Source of the DNA: Lota lota | Taxonomy: Eukaryota; Chordata; Actinopteri; Gadiformes; Lotidae | Length of the DNA stretch: 64,000 nt | Direction: 5' to 3' | NCBI GenBank assembly: GCA_026745465.1 | Contig: JACYXH010000479.1 | Span: forward strand, 1,689,300 to 1,753,299 | Shown: one piece after another, positions 1 through 25,229 of the stretch | Numbering within the stretch: the stretch's first letter is position 1 | Layout of the letters: each line of letters opens with the position of its first letter | Made by a program: the position numbers and the translations under genes | Notes under the pieces: model-generated | What the model was told of the DNA's origin: nothing | Database searches by the model: none | The model's input: only the letters and a program-made list of their open reading frames with translations

Positions 1-1160
1 CGTACAGAGTTGTGGAGCGTGGTCTTGATTTCTTCTTTAAGTTATTTGACAAGGTTTTGGAAAGCCAACATTTGTGTGGGAGTAGCAGCAACAATCCCTT
101 GTGTTCTGGTTAGTTCTCCGCTCGAGTCCAGAAGAATGGATGAAAGAAAGGAGATGACGGTTCTTCAAAATGGTTGCTCTTGTCTTTTTGTTGTCTGCTT
201 GTAGCTTCAAGGGACAAAGGTTGGTTTTTGAGTAGGGAAAACCATCATCTGCAGGAAGAAGAGAGGAACAACCGATAATTTTTTCATCAGTAGGTCGGAT
301 CAAACTCACTGTAGAGCAACAAGGGTGAAGTACAAGATAGCACATGTGTCTATGAAAATGAATGAATTAAGTGAGGGAGAAAGAATGATGGAGAGCGGAA
401 GAGAGACAGAGGAAGAGAGAGCACTCAACAGATGGTGTCACAGTTATGCTTGATAACCATGACACAAGCAATTAGCGTGGGTTAAGAGATGGCCAGACTG
501 ACACACATACACACTAACAGGAACACACACACTTGCCCTCTCTCACTATCTCTCATACAAATATTTGTGAGAAGTACTGTACGACCAGATGCAAGTCAAA
601 AGCAAATTACATTACCAAATAAATATAAATCAACAAGACCATGTTTACATTAAACTTTGTTTCAAACAATTGTCAAGTCCAAGAAATATTTTACCCTTAT
701 TCTCCCTAGCATAGGCTCACTTAGAATCACATGCACAATTCTGTCTTTAGAGTTAAGAGGAAGCCAGACAGAAGAGAGAAAACATGTAGCATTTAACACA
801 GAAAGACGGCAGTTGTGTTTGAACCCAGGACCTTCTATCTATGAAGCCATGCCACACCAATAACCTTCATAGTATCTTGTGCATTGATTTAGCTCTAGCT
901 AAAGCTAGCTAGCAGATAGATTATAGCATTTGGTGCAGGTCTTTGAGCAGGTTATTCTCTCTGACAAATACAGCTTCCATCATGTATTTATTAGATGGTA
1001 TCTGCATTTCTATTAAATAACAAACCACATTGTTGGTACTAGTTTTTGAAGAGAGTACAAAAGTATGATATGAATTCAGCGATGTATTTAAAGAGCCATT
1101 CTCCCCAAAACACTACGTGAACGTTCCACTCTGCTGCGAACGCAGGTGGGGTTATTTTCG
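1..1160. other. Gene-free stretch, no feature recognised
   Basis: I see no coding exon, RNA gene or clear mobile element here. The open frames are short and lack domain signatures. There are only short CA and GA-rich runs (for example near 500-545 and 375-420). Confidence 0.6.
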
Positions 1161-1193
1161 TGACGTCAGACTACCTTTTCAGAGGTAGTCTGA
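1161..1193. repeat. CRE-like octamer joined to a perfect hairpin
   Basis: TGACGTCA, the palindromic cAMP-response element core, is at 1161-1168. It overlaps a perfect 10-bp inverted repeat: TCAGACTACC at 1166-1175 pairs with GGTAGTCTGA at 1184-1193 across an 8-base loop. The octamer match is direct; binding by CREB/ATF factors is only a possibility, because no promoter or exon is visible beside it. Confidence 0.5.
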
Positions 1194-1255
1194 TGACACA
1201 ACCAAGGGGCACCGGCGGCGCGGTTTGTGTGGACAGAGAACCGAGGGGACGATAA

Positions 1256-1399
1256 AGTTGGGCTTTTCGGACACTTATTGTATAACGCCACGGTGTGTGT
1301 GGATGGTGAAGCTCCATGTGAGCAGCGATTTATTTAATACCCGCGTCCGAGAGTTAGGCTTCCTGGACACATATAGTATAACGCTACGATGTGTGGCGC
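1256..1399. repeat. Two diverged direct repeats, 96 bp apart
   Basis: A segment of about 48 bp at 1256-1303 (key words GGACAC, GTATAACGC, GTGTGTGG) recurs at 1352-1399 with several substitutions. It is an old local tandem duplication or two units of a decayed satellite. No coding meaning is evident. Confidence 0.55.
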
Positions 1400-1738
1400 A
1401 TTTCATATACAACATCGCTTATTTTTTTATTAATTGGAATGATACAACAAAAAAATATGGTTAATATAATCTTTGTTTCAGTAGTGTTGTGAAACCACAT
1501 AGTACTGCATAAATGTAAACTCTGAACATAATGGCTTCTCTTCTTGTTTCTTCTTTGTTATCCAAATCATTGTTTCACCTTCACGTTCGCGCCAGGTACG
1601 GGAGATACGGGAGGGAGGGGGTTGTGCTGTATGTGTGTGTGTGTGTGTGTAAAGGATTTTATATCAAGCTATTGATACTTACAGGGCCTGCCTAGACTTG
1701 CTGACTTCAGCGAAACTCGACACGGCTCCCTCTTTGTC

Positions 1739-5355
<3,617 letters not shown>

Positions 5356-5412
5356 ACATTTACATTTAGCAGACGCTTTTATCCAAAGCAACTTACAATA
5401 AGTACATTTGTC
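5356..5412 (+). repeat. Dispersed teleost repeat fragment
   Basis: The segment has the words TTTAGCAGACGCTTTTATCC and AAGCAACTTACA. I recognise these as part of a very common interspersed repeat of fish genomes, probably the tail of a SINE-like element. Only a short piece is present. The exact family is not certain. Confidence 0.6.
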
Positions 5413-5521
5413 AGAAGAAACAATGGTTAATAGGGGGACTTAGCAGATGACAAAGACTTGACCACAGCTCCATGGAGTAGGTCACTGTCAGTGTGTTTTG
5501 TGAATACATAACCGACACAAG

Positions 5522-5523
<2 letters not shown>

Positions 5524-5615
<92 letters not shown>
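5524..5615. repeat. (GT)n microsatellite, about 92 bp
   Basis: Uninterrupted GT array flanked by unique sequence. Confidence 0.97.
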
Positions 5616-5616
<1 letters not shown>

Positions 5617-6228
5617 GTTAGCCACAAGATGGTGGAGAGTCCTGACGCTTGCCCTGTCTTTTTTACTTTTTCCAAGAAAGAGAAAGCCGGCATCCCATAA
5701 TGTTCGGTTTTGTTGTTTCCTGTGCTGTCATGTAACTTTCTTTTTCCCTTTTTCTTGTGTTTTTTTTTCTGCTTTGAGTTGCTTCTGGAAAAAGTACAGC
5801 AGTGTGGCATTTCAGCAGAAAATGTCCTTAGGAACTGAGAAGCTAATAAACAAATAACTATATAAATCTCAAATTAATATTTGACAGAAAAAAGAAAAAA
5901 AAAAGAGAATGCCTTTGTTACTCGCATAACATCAACAACGAATCACATTTCTTATTAAAAATCCATACTTACTTCTTTCTAACAACTTTCTGGTACAATG
6001 CTAACACGATCCTTCCCAGTTTGAATTCTTGGTTGGTTATTGTGCCTCTAGCAAGGCCTTTCCAAAAACAACAATTTCTAAGAACCGTTTCTCTTCTTGG
6101 GTACAAGAATACAGAGAACAGAGAGCCTTATATTTGGTTTTGGTTTTGTCAAAGAACCAAAAAAGAGAGAAAGAAAGGAGATGCCAAAACAAAATGAGAG
6201 AGGAGAAGAGATAAAAGAAGAGATGACA
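5616..6228. other. Gene-free stretch
   Basis: AT-rich sequence with no recognisable exon or repeat family. Confidence 0.55.
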
Positions 6229-6575
6229 GGTGAGCCAGAACAGGGCCAGCACGGGCCAGCAGAGGCTCAGCACAGGGCCAGAATAGGGCCAGCAGATGGT
6301 TAGAACAGGGGCAGCAGAGGGCCAGTATAGGGCCAGCACAGGGTCAAGAGGGCCAACCAAGTGCTAACAGAGGGCCAGAACAGGGCTAGCAGATGGTTAG
6401 AACAGAGGCAGCAAAGGGCCAGAACAGGGCCAGCAGAGGGCCAGCCAAGGGCTAGCAGAGGGTCAGACCAGGGCCAGTATAGAGTCAGCAGACGGTCAGA
6501 AGACGGCCAGCCAAGGGCTAGCAGAGGGTCAGAACAGGGCCAGCAGAGGGCCAGCATCACGTTTGTGAAGTTGGT
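6229..6575. repeat. Minisatellite of GGGCCAGCAGA-type units
   Basis: About 345 bp of imperfect tandem units of about 10 bp (and 20-30 bp higher-order units) built from AGGGCCAG, CAGAACAGGGC and CAGCAGAGG. It gives open frames on both strands (Trp/Pro/Leu-rich on the minus strand), which I treat as products of the repeat and not as protein. Confidence 0.85.
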
Positions 6576-6858
6576 GCTTGGCCCTGCATGACCGCTATCA
6601 AAAATGACTTTAAATAGAGTACTGTAGTTGTTTTTAACTACTTGTATCTGCCACATTAAAAGACCTTTGAGAACCACATAGCCAAATGCTGAAATCAGCT
6701 CTTATAACTCCCAGCCTTTCTAACCTAACCTATGTTCCCCCTCGTACGTATATCCTCTGTTATGCAATCAAACTCTCCCATCAAGTCTTCTTTCATGGTG
6801 CCCCCCACTAGAATGAATACTGGGTCTCTCTAGGATGCAAGAGTGGTTTCCAGGGTAA

Positions 6859-6879
6859 CCCCCCCCCCCCCCCCCCCCC
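6859..6879. repeat. Poly-C run, about 21 bp
   Basis: Homopolymer C. It is one of many C/G runs of 15-35 bp in the window, where assembly length is least reliable. Confidence 0.9.
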
Positions 6880-9429
6880 TCGCTCCCTAAAAAAAGCTCA
6901 TTGGTCTAAAAATGGAGTCTTGTTATTGGGAGGCTGTAACTATCTACCCCCCCATCCTACCCACTCACTCAATTTCCTCTCACGCCCACACACACAGCCC
7001 ACTGGTAAGACAGCAGCAACAACAATATCGCAAACAGGAAAGAGCTGGATCACGTTGGCAGGACAGTGATAGCGAAGGGAGGGGGATGGTTGTTGAGAGT
7101 CACTGTGGATGCCAAAGAGAGGGAGAGAGAGAGAATTGTGTTCTGCTGTCTTTACTGTTAGTGAGTGTATAAGAGGTGGCCCGTTAGGATGGATGGATGG
7201 ACACACACACACACACTTCATGACCTAAATGTGGACTTTTCAACAGACTGAGCGGATCTCAAAGTCCCACGAGCCACTGGGCCTGATCTAAGTCCTGGAA
7301 GCTGAGGAGCAGGGGGGGAGGAGACAGGATTGGACCCTGAACACTGCTGCTGGGGGTGTGAGAGGGGGGTTGCAGGGTATTAGATGCTCTATTTAAAGCC
7401 CATTAGCACCCCGTAAAATTGGAGCCAGTCAGTGCATCTGGAGAAACTCTACCGACGGGGAGAGGAACGCTGTGCACCGATGGGACAAACCTTGGACTGG
7501 TTCTATGTTCTATGTTAAGCCCCTTCCCTGGATATATAAAACAAGTTAAGAGACACATCCCTATCAAAAGAGCTGGGGTATGTCAATAGGGAGACAAGTG
7601 CTTTGATGTATAGTCTTAATGTCTTATTTAGAGCACAGAGATACCATCTTCTGGGAAATGAACAATAATCAATCATTTTCTCACTTGTGTCATTGGAGAA
7701 CAAACACAGGTGTCGCTCATAACACTAATTATGGGTCTGTTCCTTTCATGTACCACGGCACAGGGAGTATGGCCGGGTACACACTACAGGTTAATTAGCC
7801 CGATTAGGTGCCCGATTTCCTCCTCCTGACTCTGGTCAACAAAGCCCAGATATGTTGATGGTTCTACCGATTTCTTTGCCAGATTATCTTGTGGTGTGGG
7901 GTACGCCAAGGTTTTTTTTACCAATCGCAAATATTAAACATGTTCAATATTATATATATCTGTTATCCTGTAGTGTAGGGGAAACTTCAAGGACAGCAGA
8001 GAACACAGTGTATGGATTGTCACGTGGGAGCCACGCTGAGCGGTAATCAAAACAAAAGCCATGGCTGCAAAAGCGAAAGTGTGATGGATTTGCGAAATAG
8101 AGAGGTCCAACTGACGCTGCAATATGTACAGTCCATTTTCACGCCGTCTCCATTACTTCGTCCATAGTTATTTAGTAGTTCTAAAGGATGTCCGCCATAT
8201 TTGTTTACGCTCAAGTCAAGTTTTTGATCGCAAGATTGCAATTTGCGAGAGTTTCTGTTTTAAGAATCAGGAATGGGTTGTTGGGGAATGGAATCGGTTA
8301 GTGTGTGGTGTGCTGTGTTGGAAAAAATGTTGCCTTCCACATACTTAACGACCAGTACAATTAAATGTATCTTCATCTATTGTTAGGTGTGTGGTCCCAC
8401 ACGTTTTGTAAATTTTAAAAATCATCTAGTGTTTGGCAGGCATAAGTAGACTTATCTTCACTAGCAGGGTTTTTCCTTGCTCAAAATAAGGCTTAGGTGG
8501 TAACTTTGCATGACAGCAACAGTGGTCGGTCTCCGTACAGTTCTATTACATATATATTTATATGTGGGAAAGATACTGTGCAGAAACTAGGATTTAGGAT
8601 TTAGATTTAGGATTTTACATCTAGCAGTAGGCAGCCAAGTGTCAAGTGATGAGGTTCCTTGATAGATTTATAAATTTTATTTAGTTATGTAATCCGTAAA
8701 ACAATATGTCATAGCTTACAAGTAAGATACAGATTATGATGGAAATTTAATAGGTGTCCTCTCTGAAGCCGTTTGTCCATTCTGGACTACTTTAGAATAA
8801 TGGCGGTGCAACATAGCTGGCTCTGTGGAAGAGGACCAGCTAATTACATCATACTAATGAATATTATGTTCCAGTTCTGCCATGTCCGTTGCGCTAGATG
8901 CCATTAAACACTAAACATTGAACCTTTAATTTGGACTTAATATTTATGATCAATCAGGATATCCTTGATCAATAAATGAAGACCTCATAACTCACCCGTA
9001 GCAATCTCCTGGATGAGGCTCAGTCACCTCTGTGTTCAGTCCATATCCTGCCTCTACCTGCTGTTGCACCACCTCAACCAGCGCCTCATCTACCTACTGT
9101 CAGACCTGGTTGGCTGGCTACCACTAAGTTATTTACCATACATGAAAAATCAAAATACATAGTTATTAGAATGAAATATTTGATTAATTTACTAAGGAAA
9201 TCTGAGATCATGCTTTTGTCTTGTCCATGACAACCTTTTGGTGGCTCATTTATTTGTTTATTTTGTTTGGGTGGCCGTTACTCTATTCCCGTTTTTATTT
9301 GTATTCATTTTTGACACTGAACGTTATTTTATGACCTTTCTGTGTAAATTACAATCTTGTTTCCAAATATAGGCCTAAACAAGGATAATTGACATACAAA
9401 ACACATAAAAAAATACTAAAGTATTGTAT
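6880..9429. other. Gene-free stretch
   Basis: No exon with a supported reading frame, no RNA gene and no long tandem repeat. AT-rich from about 7,700 onward. The longest frames are under 90 codons and carry no motif. Confidence 0.55.
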
Positions 9430-9640
9430 AACTCGTGGTCAAACCTATATGGCCGCGAACCGCGCCCTGTTTTATACAAAATTCTGAAACTTGGTATCTG
9501 GGCCTTATTTGACCTGCTGAATCTTTTTGCCTCAAGGACCCATAATGTCTGCCTGGAAGGTTTTTTGCTGTACCTTGAAAGTTTTGGAAAACCTTGAAAA
9601 AAAGAATGAAACCCGACCCCTAAACCTAAATGACCCAGGA
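9430..9640 (+). repeat. Member of a dispersed repeat also at 41.4 kb
   Basis: This stretch shares a diverged but colinear series of words with 41,370-41,560: ATTCTGAAACTTGGT, then TGCTGAA, TTTGCCT, GGACCCATAATGTC, then GCTGTAC. The distal copy is in the same orientation and lies inside a segment found in only one of three ptafr introns. This points to a mobile or formerly mobile family, which I cannot name. Confidence 0.6.
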
Positions 9641-10451
9641 TTTGGTCCACATACCCCTTAGTACAGCCCGACCTTATGATATTATTTAGGTTTTGATTAT
9701 TAAAAAGAAGGCCGAGTCATGGCCGATTAATGCGAAAAAACGATTATGCAAATTACCCGCCATTATTCAACCAATCTCAAGTCCGCTTCAGAGAACCCGA
9801 GGCCTGAAATTTGGTGTGCCCACCAAGGACCTCCCTCTTTGGTAGTGTGTAACATTTTGTTTTGATAGCCGACAAAATGACGTCACAGGGTCAATTTCAA
9901 ATTACCACTGTTATTAACGAGTCAATAATAATAAATCACATCACTATTGTGGGAACATTTAGTTCGTACCCGCTCTGTCAAGGGGACTGTACATTTGCAA
10001 ACACTATCTAATCCAATCGTTATTATGGTTCGGGTAAATGGCAAACAGCCTTTGTGCATTGCAAATGTTAATGATGCTGCGTGTCATAAAACAAAAGCAT
10101 GGACCCTACTAGAAACTGACGTTGTAGACGACATACGAATGGCTGTAGTTAGTGGTTAATCTATTGTCTACTGTAGTATGTCTGGACTGTTAACAAAGTA
10201 TATAATGTTGTGAAAACAGGTAACCACATGTCTTAAACCAACCCCAGCCAAAATGATCCCACAATGCGATCGAGACCCAGATGGCTTGAAAACATTAGAC
10301 GTGTAACAAAGGCTCTGAAAGGTAGCGCTAACCATCTTCTTTGTCATCCACAGCTATTTTGTGTATAACGTAATGATAGTCTAGCAGCACCTGCTAGTGG
10401 GATGACCGAATTGCAGCAATAAATGCATAAATCATCAAAAAAAATTACATG
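9641..10451. other. Gene-free stretch
   Basis: No supported gene. The first part may be an extension of the preceding dispersed repeat. Confidence 0.5.
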
Positions 10452-10540
10452 GTTTTTCTTGTGTGATTTCTCCTTGGAGGCTTAGGCACGGTGACAAAAG
10501 CCTTAGGTAGGTGCCTAAGCCTTGTCAATGCAAGAAAAAC
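10452..10540. repeat. Nested inverted repeat (hairpin or MITE-like)
   Basis: Two perfect nested arms: GTTTTTCTTG (10,452-10,461) pairs with CAAGAAAAAC (10,531-10,540), and GGCTTAGGCAC (10,479-10,489) pairs with GTGCCTAAGCC (10,511-10,521). The interior between the arms is asymmetric (17 versus 9 bases). It could be a small MITE remnant, or a transcript could fold as a precursor-like hairpin; the sequence does not decide. Confidence 0.6.
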
Positions 10541-11665
10541 GCTGACTAGTTTAGACTACAACCCGTGCGCTGGTACATAGAGGGAGCCGACCCATAGTTA
10601 GTGTTTTGAGCAACACCTGTGTTTGTCCTACGATGACGCCTCTGTGAAGAGGGTATAAGTGCACAAGAGAGGGAGGAATCAACGTTGTTAGGGCAGGATA
10701 GAGTAGGAAGTGATGAAAGACACAGAAAAAAGGAAATGACAGGAAATTCAGATCAAATCCCACACAGAGTGAACAAAAGAGAATGACCTTCTGTTATTAG
10801 AAAGTGCTTTTATCTTCAATGTATTAATGTAATCCAATTTGATCTCATCAACTCATTTTCACTGCATAATATATTTCATATGATAAGTCAAGACGCTTTT
10901 AAAAATGTTAAATCTGAAAAATGTGTAGAAAACCCGATACACAAAAACGACTTCCGACATTAGATAATCTCTTTTCCATTGCTTAGTTTCCAAAACCCAA
11001 AAATATAATCGACTGAATCCTTTTAGCGGCATCCTGTCTTTTGATATAAATGCAAGACCATAGGCCAATGAAAGGAAGCAGTCCTGATCAAACCATGAAC
11101 TATTTGCCAACACCACTCAGTAGAGGTCATGCAAACATGGTGATGTAGACAACCATAAATCCAACTCCTGATAAATCCAGACACTCCTGTCATTTTATAC
11201 CAGTTTTAATCTGCAACTACATTGGCCTTGTTTTGGGTTTATCGCCTGTCTGCTTGTCTCGTTGTGCAACTAAACTTTCTAAATCAATGTAGTTATGCTT
11301 TATGGGAAAATAAAGTTACTTTAATTGCATTTATTTATTCCCAATTGAAGCGAAAACAGTTGTTGGCTGACTGTTGCTGCAGATACACCTCAGCAAGCTT
11401 TAGCTGTATTGCTGTGGGTAACGGCTTAATGTAATTCTAGAGGCAGAGACCAATGCACACAATGGTATGACTCCTGAGCTTAAATATTGTACCACTTCAG
11501 TGTAATTTATAACCCTGGAGTTGGAAATTAAGATAATGTACATCAACACACCAAGCATGTGTAACAGAGAGAGAACGTCAGACAGAGAGAGACAACGAAA
11601 GAATAATTCACAAGCCTGTCTCTGACGGATGTGGGACTAGAGTACATATTTTCCACTCACTAGCC
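10541..11665. other. Gene-free stretch
   Basis: No exon, RNA gene or repeat array recognised. Confidence 0.5.
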
Positions 11666-11784
11666 GGGGGGGGGGGGGGGGCTGCTGCTGTAGGAAGTTG
11701 GTGAAGCCCCAGCTTGGAAGAGGAGCTTGGGGGAATCGCTGTTAGTCACATCTACTTAACGAATACCCCCCCCCCCCCCCCCCC
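11666..11784. repeat. Poly-G run followed by poly-C run
   Basis: A run of about 16 G (11,666-11,681) and a run of about 19 C (11,766-11,784), 84 bp apart. They are complementary and could pair as a long-loop hairpin. Confidence 0.8.
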
Positions 11785-11940
11785 TTAGTATCAGATGCAA
11801 CACAGGTCCATCGTCCGTAACAGCAAGTACATCAGGAAAGCTTAACTGTCCATCATCTTAATGAACTATCCTATTTACTTAAAAGACTTAAAGAGAATTC
11901 AGATACATGTCATTAAGGAGCAGCTAAGGTTTAGGCATCC

Positions 11941-12130
11941 TACTCAATTTTATTTATTAACCAGAGAAAGACCTCATTGAGATAACATTTTTGAACTATT
12001 TCACAGTGGCCTGGCCAAGCAACAGTCAACAATATAGTTTCAGAAAACAAATAGGCTGCGGACATCGGGGGTTGAACCTGGTACCATCCTGGCTGGGAGT
12101 TGAACACTATGCTATCTCCCTATCCGCTAC
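11941..12130 (-). repeat. Dispersed teleost repeat fragment
   Basis: Words such as TTTATTTATTAACCAGAGAAAG, CCTCATTGAGATAA and GTGGCCTGGCCAAG, ending in a GGTTGAACCTGG box, resemble a common interspersed fish repeat. The tRNA-like GTTGAAC box suggests SINE ancestry, but I cannot fix the family or ends. Confidence 0.45.
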
Positions 12131-12581
12131 ATTCCTGAAAGAAGCAACCAATCCCAATTAAAAAAAAAAAGAATAATTTCTTTACTGTCTAAAATTTCTC
12201 CTTGCTAGTCTGTGGTCCCTTTACCAGATAGCTGTTAGCCATGAGGACAAACACCAGCTCGCTATTTAAAGCCACTCCATACAGCTGTTCAAACACTCGG
12301 GTATCTGCGCACGTCAGCTGAAACGCTTACATGACTCAGTGGCTCCACAACTACATAGATACGTTAACTGCTGTGTGAGAGTCTGTGTGTGCTTCAGTGT
12401 GTGATCGTTATGAGGATGACCTGCTCACAGAGGAATGTGTGTGTGTCATCATTTCACACAGCTAATAAAAAAAGGACACAACAACAAAAACATCACAATG
12501 ATGCTTGCCATCTACAATACCAAGAGCTATGAACAGCTAATAAGTGAATTCACCGCATGCGTGTTTGCTTTGTGAGTGTGA

Positions 12582-12655
12582 GAAAGAAAGAGAGAAAGAG
12601 AAAAACTGAAAGAAAGAATAACGACAGACTGAAAGAAAGAAAGAAAGAAAGAAGA
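12582..12655. repeat. (GAAA)n-rich simple repeat
   Basis: Interrupted GAAA/GA microsatellite. Lys/Arg/Glu-rich open frames over it are not credible genes. Confidence 0.8.
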
Positions 12656-13792
<1,137 letters not shown>

Positions 13793-13880
13793 CCTCAGGG
13801 TACAGGGAAGGAAGTGCGGCGCCGCCTTAAGTGCCCAACAGGAAGAGGTCTCACAAAGAGGAGGGGGGGGGGGGGGGGGG

Positions 13881-15429
13881 GTTGGAGAGAGTTTTAAAGA
13901 AGATGAAGAAGAAGAAAAAGAAGAGAAGAAGCATGGAGAGCTTGTGTATGAAAATGTTAGTGAATGAAGAGGGACCTTGGAATCCAGAACATAGTCAATG
14001 CTAAATGCATTTTCTTTTCATAAAAAGCAAGCAGGCATCGATCAACAAACAGACTGCGGGACGGACAGAAGGACGCATGCACACACAGACTAGTGTAATA
14101 CCACAATATAATACTTATTAGCAACAGCGACAATTATCATAGAAGTGAAGACAACCCCAACTTACTTTTTTGTTTAAAATGAAATCAAGCAAGGGATGGC
14201 GTGAACTACACTCCTCCTGGTCCCAAACACGTCTCCATCCTGTGTCAACACACACAGAGACAAGGTGCTTAGTACAATTGCATTGTGGAGAAAGAAGCTC
14301 AAGATACACGCTCATACCATCCTTTGACCGCTGTTATGTTTGGCAGCCCGGAACGCTGGGCTCATGCCCCGCAGGCCGGGCTGACAAAGCCATCACTGTG
14401 GGTGGAAGCGTCCACAGTCAGGCGAACACACAGCGAATGAGCTTACTGCTGCTCTGAAACACACACACACCCTTTGCAATAGGCTCATGCATGAGCAGGC
14501 AAAACTGTTTTGGCTGCAACAACACAAGGGTCCTATTCAATGTACTCTGGCAAGAGTCTGAGGGGAGGCATCTCTGCCCTAACCATAATGTACACCCATG
14601 GTAATACACACGTACATAGACACACAGACACGCGGTAATACACGCCTACATACAGACACGCACACACGGCAAGACACATAAACACACCATTATCATAATC
14701 ATCACCAGCCCAACTCTCATCTGTTGTTGTGAAAGCTCACGTGCACACGTTTGTGCACATGCACAGAGCCCTCTAGGTTTGGAGCATTCTGCTACAGTAG
14801 CATTCCGTATGTTTGGTTAAGCACAGAGAATCCAGGTTTAAGACGGAAGTCTGGACTGAATTTACAGGATGAGTGAGCAAGAGAGAAGAGGACGATCAAG
14901 ATGTTGAGAGTGAAAGATAGAACATTTCTTTCAACAGGAAAGCCTTGTACAGTCTTACTTCCCTGCATTTTTCTGCTGCCAAAAAGAAGGACAAGAATAA
15001 CACAAAAATAAACATTCCTGGCATTTGTCTGCGCCTCTTTTATGGTCTGTAGCATAGGTATTTAACCAGCTGCTTGGTTTGACTTAATTACTGGAATTGA
15101 CTAGTTCTGCTTAAAGTACTCATCTTAACTGTTTATACATTAATGCATCATATATTTGTTCTATTGTTACCAGGACCAACTCTCTGACCACTGTGGCCAC
15201 CTCCCCACATATCCTCTCCTCTTCCCTCCTTTCATCACCTCTCCTGTCCTCTCCCTGACTCTCTACATCCTGCACCCTCACATCTGGTTCCAGCACAGAT
15301 GTTCAGAAGCTAGAGAGACATGTAGTGCTTTAATGAGCGACATTTTGATGGATTTGTAAAGGCAGAAAGACACAGCAGAAAGACACACACACACCTCTGT
15401 TATTTAAGTGTATTATGCAAGTTGGAATG
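13881..15429. other. Gene-free stretch
   Basis: No supported gene. Short scattered CA-rich words occur at 14,590-14,690. Confidence 0.5.
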
Positions 15430-15678
15430 TATTCCAAACCTAAAGGTACTTTTATTGTCACATACACATACATATAGTGAAAATTTTCCTCTGCATTTAA
15501 CCCATCCCTCAAGTGGGCAGCCAATCACAGAACCTGGGGAGCGGTTGGGGTTAACTGTCTTGCTCAAGGACACCTCGACATAGTTAGGGTTGAAGTCGGG
15601 GCTCGAACTAGCAACCTTCCGATTTTTGCCAGCCGATTGCCAGTCCACCCGCTTTAACTCCTGAGCTAATGTCCCACC
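15430..15678 (-). mobile_element. tRNA-derived SINE, minus strand
   Basis: Read on the minus strand, the element starts near 15,678 with a tRNA-like head: an A-box-like TAGCTCAGGAG, then a B box GTTCGAGCC in the right order and spacing for RNA polymerase III. The plus strand then shows CTTGCTCAAGGACACCTCG and CTCTGCATTTAACCCATCC, words common to fish SINEs, and ends near TTTTATTGTCACATACAC. It is diverged from any functional tRNA. Confidence 0.75.
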
Positions 15679-16207
15679 GTAAAGTAGACGAGAGTAGCCA
15701 GGGAGAATAATAGCAACCTATATAATACCAATACTAATGAACCAAGGATTTTTTTTAACGGTTCGGCAGGATCACGTGGCTTACAATAAAGGTTTGCTCT
15801 CTTTTTCAGAAGGAAAGCTATTTTCCAAATCCAGGCAGACGCATTCCAGACAATCTTTCCAAAAGAGACGGAATACCCTAACAACCAGCAACCGCATGTT
15901 TGTAAGAGTGTTTGTATGGAGGGGGATTGGGGGGGGGCACGAAGTATAGTCGAACAGTTAACCAAACACAACTGAAAACAGCTGTCTTGCCCCTCTATCC
16001 ATCCCATTCCATCCATCCCTGCATCCCCACTCTCTCTGTCTCTCTTTCCCTCTCCCGCAGTCCCCTTCCTCTCACGAACATTACCCTGCAGGTCACATCA
16101 GAGAGATATGGTTCCACCGCAAGGAGAGCAAATTCAAACCAGCCCCGGTGGCGCGTCACACTGGCCCTCTGGAGCTATGCTCTGTGCAAGACAATAGTGT
16201 GATGCCA
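15679..16207. other. Gene-free stretch
   Basis: No supported exon. It includes a G-rich run at 15,919-15,937. Confidence 0.5.
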
Positions 16208-16570
16208 CGTGTGTACAGCATCGTCTAGCACTATTAAGGTAGCGTATAGTACGTAGAGTGTAGCACAGAGTACCTAGCATGTACCATCTGGTGTGTACTA
16301 CATAGTGTACCACAAAGCACATAGCATGTAGCACAAAGCATGTCCCACCTACCATGTGGCACATAGTGTGTATCACAAAGCAAGTACCACCTAGCATGTG
16401 GCACATAGTGTGAAGCCCATTGAGTGTAGCCCAAAACACATAGCATGTACCACCCAGCGTGTAGCATGTTGAGTATGGCACAAAGCACATAGCGTGTACC
16501 AACTAGCATGTACGGTACAAGTTAGCATGAGACAGCCAGTGTGTCGCACCTAGCACCTTGCATGTAACAC
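16208..16570. repeat. Degenerate CATGTACCAC-type minisatellite
   Basis: About 360 bp built from loosely repeated words of 10-16 bp (TAGCATGT, ACCACCTAGCATGT, GGCACATAGTGTG, CACAAAGCACATAG). The 122-residue minus-strand frame (Cys/Tyr/Trp/His-rich, periodic) follows the repeat and is not counted as a gene. Confidence 0.8.
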
Positions 16571-17759
<1,189 letters not shown>

Positions 17760-17817
17760 GTCTGCAAAGGGAGGAAAGGAATGCCCAATCAAACACTGAA
17801 CAGAACACCTGGAGAGT

Positions 17818-18048
17818 GGAAAGAGTCATACAGAGAAGAGATTAATATTAGAGAAGAGTCATATAGAGAAGCGTCATATAGAGAAGCGTCATGTACAAAA
17901 TAAATTAATATAGAGTAGAGTCATATAGAGAAGAGTCCTGTAGAAAAGAGTAAAATAAAAAGATTCATATAGAGAAGAGTCATAAAGAGAAGACAGTCAT
18001 ATTGAGAAGAGAGATGTTTACAGAAGAGTCATATACAAAGAGAAAAGG
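17818..18048. repeat. Minisatellite of GTCATATAGAGAAGA units
   Basis: About 230 bp of tandem units near 15 bp (AGAGTCATATAGAGAAG and variants with CGTCATATAG and GTCATAAAG), with occasional inserted TTAATA blocks. Non-coding. Confidence 0.85.
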
Positions 18049-25002
<6,954 letters not shown>

Positions 25003-25048
25003 ATGAGCGACACCTGTTCTCTAGTATCTGACAACCTGCATGACCGGA

Positions 25049-25195
25049 ACACACACACACACAGAGTTGTAAAGCCAGGGCCCTGCACTGTCGCTGATAA
25101 GGAAATCTGAAAGGGATGGTAGGCAAGAAAAGAGAGCAGACAGACCAGAGGAGAGAGAGCAGAGAGAAAGAGGAGCAGGGGGGGGAGTGGTGGAG

Positions 25196-25229
<34 letters not shown>

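Noticed and set aside
6229..6575. A CRISPR-like array of short repeats
   Set aside because: The units are contiguous and degenerate with no distinct spacers, and the DNA is vertebrate.
16134..16509. 122-residue minus-strand Cys/Tyr/Trp/His-rich periodic frame
   Set aside because: It follows the CATGTACCAC minisatellite, and the periodicity is that of the DNA repeat.
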